In this document: positions 20,313 through 21,435 of the stretch, piece by piece
How the letters are laid out: each line of letters opens with the position of its first letter
Numbering within the stretch: position 1 is the first letter of the stretch
From: Actinomycetes bacterium
Lineage (GTDB): Bacteria; Actinomycetota; Acidimicrobiia; Acidimicrobiales; Microtrichaceae
Direction of reading: 5' to 3'
Assembly (NCBI GenBank): GCA_023434535.1
Contig: JAEYSR010000021.1
Span: 1-21,435, forward strand
Length of the DNA stretch: 21,435 nucleotides
Program-made: the position numbers and the translations under genes
The notes under the pieces: generated by a model
Seen by the model: the letters and a program-made list of their open reading frames with translations, nothing else
What the model was told of the DNA's origin: nothing
The model's database searches: none

Positions 20313-21435
20313 GCACCGACCTGCATCCCGTCGCCGGCCCCGGCGCTGCCGACGAGGTCGGCCTGGAGGCGCTCGACGCCGCGCTGGTCCGCCTACGCGA
20401 GGACGGCGCGACCCTGCACCTGTCGGAGTCCGAGGCCGAGGAGCGCTCCGGCTACCACCCCGCCACCGACGAGGGCGTGGGCGAGCGGATGCTCATGAAC
20501 ATGGGCCCGCAGCACCCGTCGACCCACGGCGTGCTGCGCCTCGTCCTGGAGATGGACGGCGAGCTCATCACCCGGTCCAAGCCGGTGATCGGGTACCTGC
20601 ACACGGGCATGGAGAAGACGGGCGAGCAGCTCACCTACCTCCAGGGTCCGACCAACGTCACCCGGATGGACTACGCGGCTCCGCTGTTCAACGAGCTGGC
20701 GTTCTCCCTCGCCACCGAGGAGCTCCTCGGCATCGAGGCGCCCGAGCGGGCGCAGTGGATCCGCATGCTCATGTGCGAGGTCAACCGGCTCAGCTCGCAC
20801 ATGCTGTTCATGGCGACCAACGGCATGGACCTCGGCGCCGTGTCGATGATGATCTACGGCTGGCGCGAGCGCGAGGAGCTCCTGCGCTTCCTCGAGATGG
20901 TCACCGGCCTGCGGATGAACCACAACTACATCCGCCCCGGCGGTGTGGCTGCGGACCTCCCCGACGGCTGGCGCGAGACCCTCGAGCCGCTCCTCGACAC
21001 GCTGCCCGCCCGGCTCGAGGAGTTCGACGTCCTCATGACCGGCCAGCCCATCTGGCGGGACCGGCTCCAGGGCGTCGGGACGATCACGGCCGAGGAGGCG
21101 CTGAGCCTGGGCGCCACCGGACCGTTGCTCCGCTCGACCGGCTACGCCTGGGACCTCCGTCGCGACACGCCGTACCTGCGCTACGACGAGGTCGACTTCG
21201 ACGTGGTGGTGGGCTCCTTCGGCGACAGCTTCGACCGGTACGCCATCCGGCTGGCAGAGATCCGCGAGTCGATTCGCATCATCCGCCAGTGCATGGACAA
21301 GATGCCGAACGGCGACTACCGCCTCCAGGACAAGAAGGTCACCCCGCCCCCGCGTGCTCGCATCGACGAGTCCATGGAGGCGCTCATCCACCACTTCAAG
21401 ATCTTCACCGAGGGCTTCAAGGTGCCCGAGGGCGA
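20309..21435 (+). CDS. nuoD: NADH-quinone oxidoreductase subunit D (3' truncated by window end)
   Basis: The 49-kDa subunit of complex I, which forms the quinone site together with NuoB. From GTG 20309 there are 375 complete codons and no stop before the window ends; about 50-80 residues should be missing. MNMGPQHPSTHGVLRLVLE (about 63-81) is the family signature and carries the His that faces quinone. GYLHTGMEKTGE and LMCEVNRLSSHMLFMATNGMD are also conserved, as is GSFGDSFDRYAIRLAEIRES. The N-terminus is about 55 residues longer than usual and predicted helical and acidic. The later start ATG 20489 would remove that extension, but the 4-bp overlap with nuoC favours 20309. Confidence 0.95.
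   Translation, partial: MSTDLHPVAGPGAADEVGLEALDAALVRLREDGATLHLSESEAEERSGYHPATDEGVGERMLMNMGPQHPSTHGVLRLVLEMDGELITRSKPVIGYLHTGMEKTGEQLTYLQGPTNVTRMDYAAPLFNELAFSLATEELLGIEAPERAQWIRMLMCEVNRLSSHMLFMATNGMDLGAVSMMIYGWREREELLRFLEMVTGLRMNHNYIRPGGVAADLPDGWRETLEPLLDTLPARLEEFDVLMTGQPIWRDRLQGVGTITAEEALSLGATGPLLRSTGYAWDLRRDTPYLRYDEVDFDVVVGSFGDSFDRYAIRLAEIRESIRIIRQCMDKMPNGDYRLQDKKVTPPPRARIDESMEALIHHFKIFTEGFKVPEG

Noticed and set aside
1..21435. CRISPR arrays, tRNA/rRNA genes, insertion sequences, prophage or toxin-antitoxin genes
   Set aside because: None seen. The only direct repeats are the 20-bp pair at 10901 and the 23-bp set at 12415, which are too short and too close for CRISPR, and no transposase or integrase motif was found.

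Overview
The window is a gene-dense, very GC-rich stretch of chromosome. It most likely comes from a high-GC actinobacterium, and I lean towards the class Acidimicrobiia or a relative. The reasons are the rex-hemA-hemC-cobA/hemD-hemB-hemL order known from actinobacteria, frequent GTG starts, promoters placed for leaderless mRNAs, Ala/Pro/Thr-rich linkers, and a respiratory cluster unlike the qcrCAB layout of Streptomyces or Mycobacterium. The class-level assignment is inference. I see no rRNA, tRNA, CRISPR array, insertion sequence or prophage gene.

Region 1 (1-7227, + strand) is tetrapyrrole synthesis. It holds the 3' end of rex (NADH-sensing repressor), then hemA, hemC, a cobA-hemD fusion, a HAD phosphatase, hemB and hemL. 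These genes carry glutamyl-tRNA to glutamate-1-semialdehyde, 5-aminolevulinate, porphobilinogen, hydroxymethylbilane, uroporphyrinogen III and precorrin-2. The genes abut or overlap, except that hemB appears to have its own leaderless promoter.

Region 2 (7228-11011) is a housekeeping membrane segment. It has an uncharacterised 319-residue protein with two C-terminal membrane helices, and two divergently transcribed AI-2E-family permeases. The 319-residue gene and the minus-strand permease overlap tail to tail.

Region 3 (11012-12633) is a minus-strand pair: a membrane-anchored monohaem cytochrome c and a small membrane-anchored extracytoplasmic protein. A divergent control region follows, with four 23-bp phased repeats, a 14-bp dyad and an excellent Rex-operator match.

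Region 4 (12634-16185, + strand) encodes a cytochrome b6f-like menaquinol:cytochrome c reductase. The order is a small Trp-rich membrane protein, a 2x[4Fe-4S] ferredoxin, a 39-codon ORF, a b6-type cytochrome b with the Cys that carries haem ci, a subunit-IV-like half with APWY in place of PEWY, and a Tat-type Rieske protein.

Region 5 (16340-21435, + strand) has a two-domain dihaem cytochrome c, a 334-residue unknown membrane protein, then nuoA, nuoB, nuoC and a truncated nuoD (complex I).

The main biological story is a contiguous haem-plus-respiration locus. Rex (its gene at the left edge) plausibly senses NADH/NAD+ and controls the bc/complex I genes through the operator at 12604-12619. The ferredoxin gene inside the bc operon, the haem-ci Cys, and a shared cytoplasmic N-terminal motif (TE-I/V-PEHLL) on two redox subunits together suggest an unusual quinol reductase assembly with a cytoplasmic electron-entry or docking partner. 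That assembly is the best candidate here for something undescribed.
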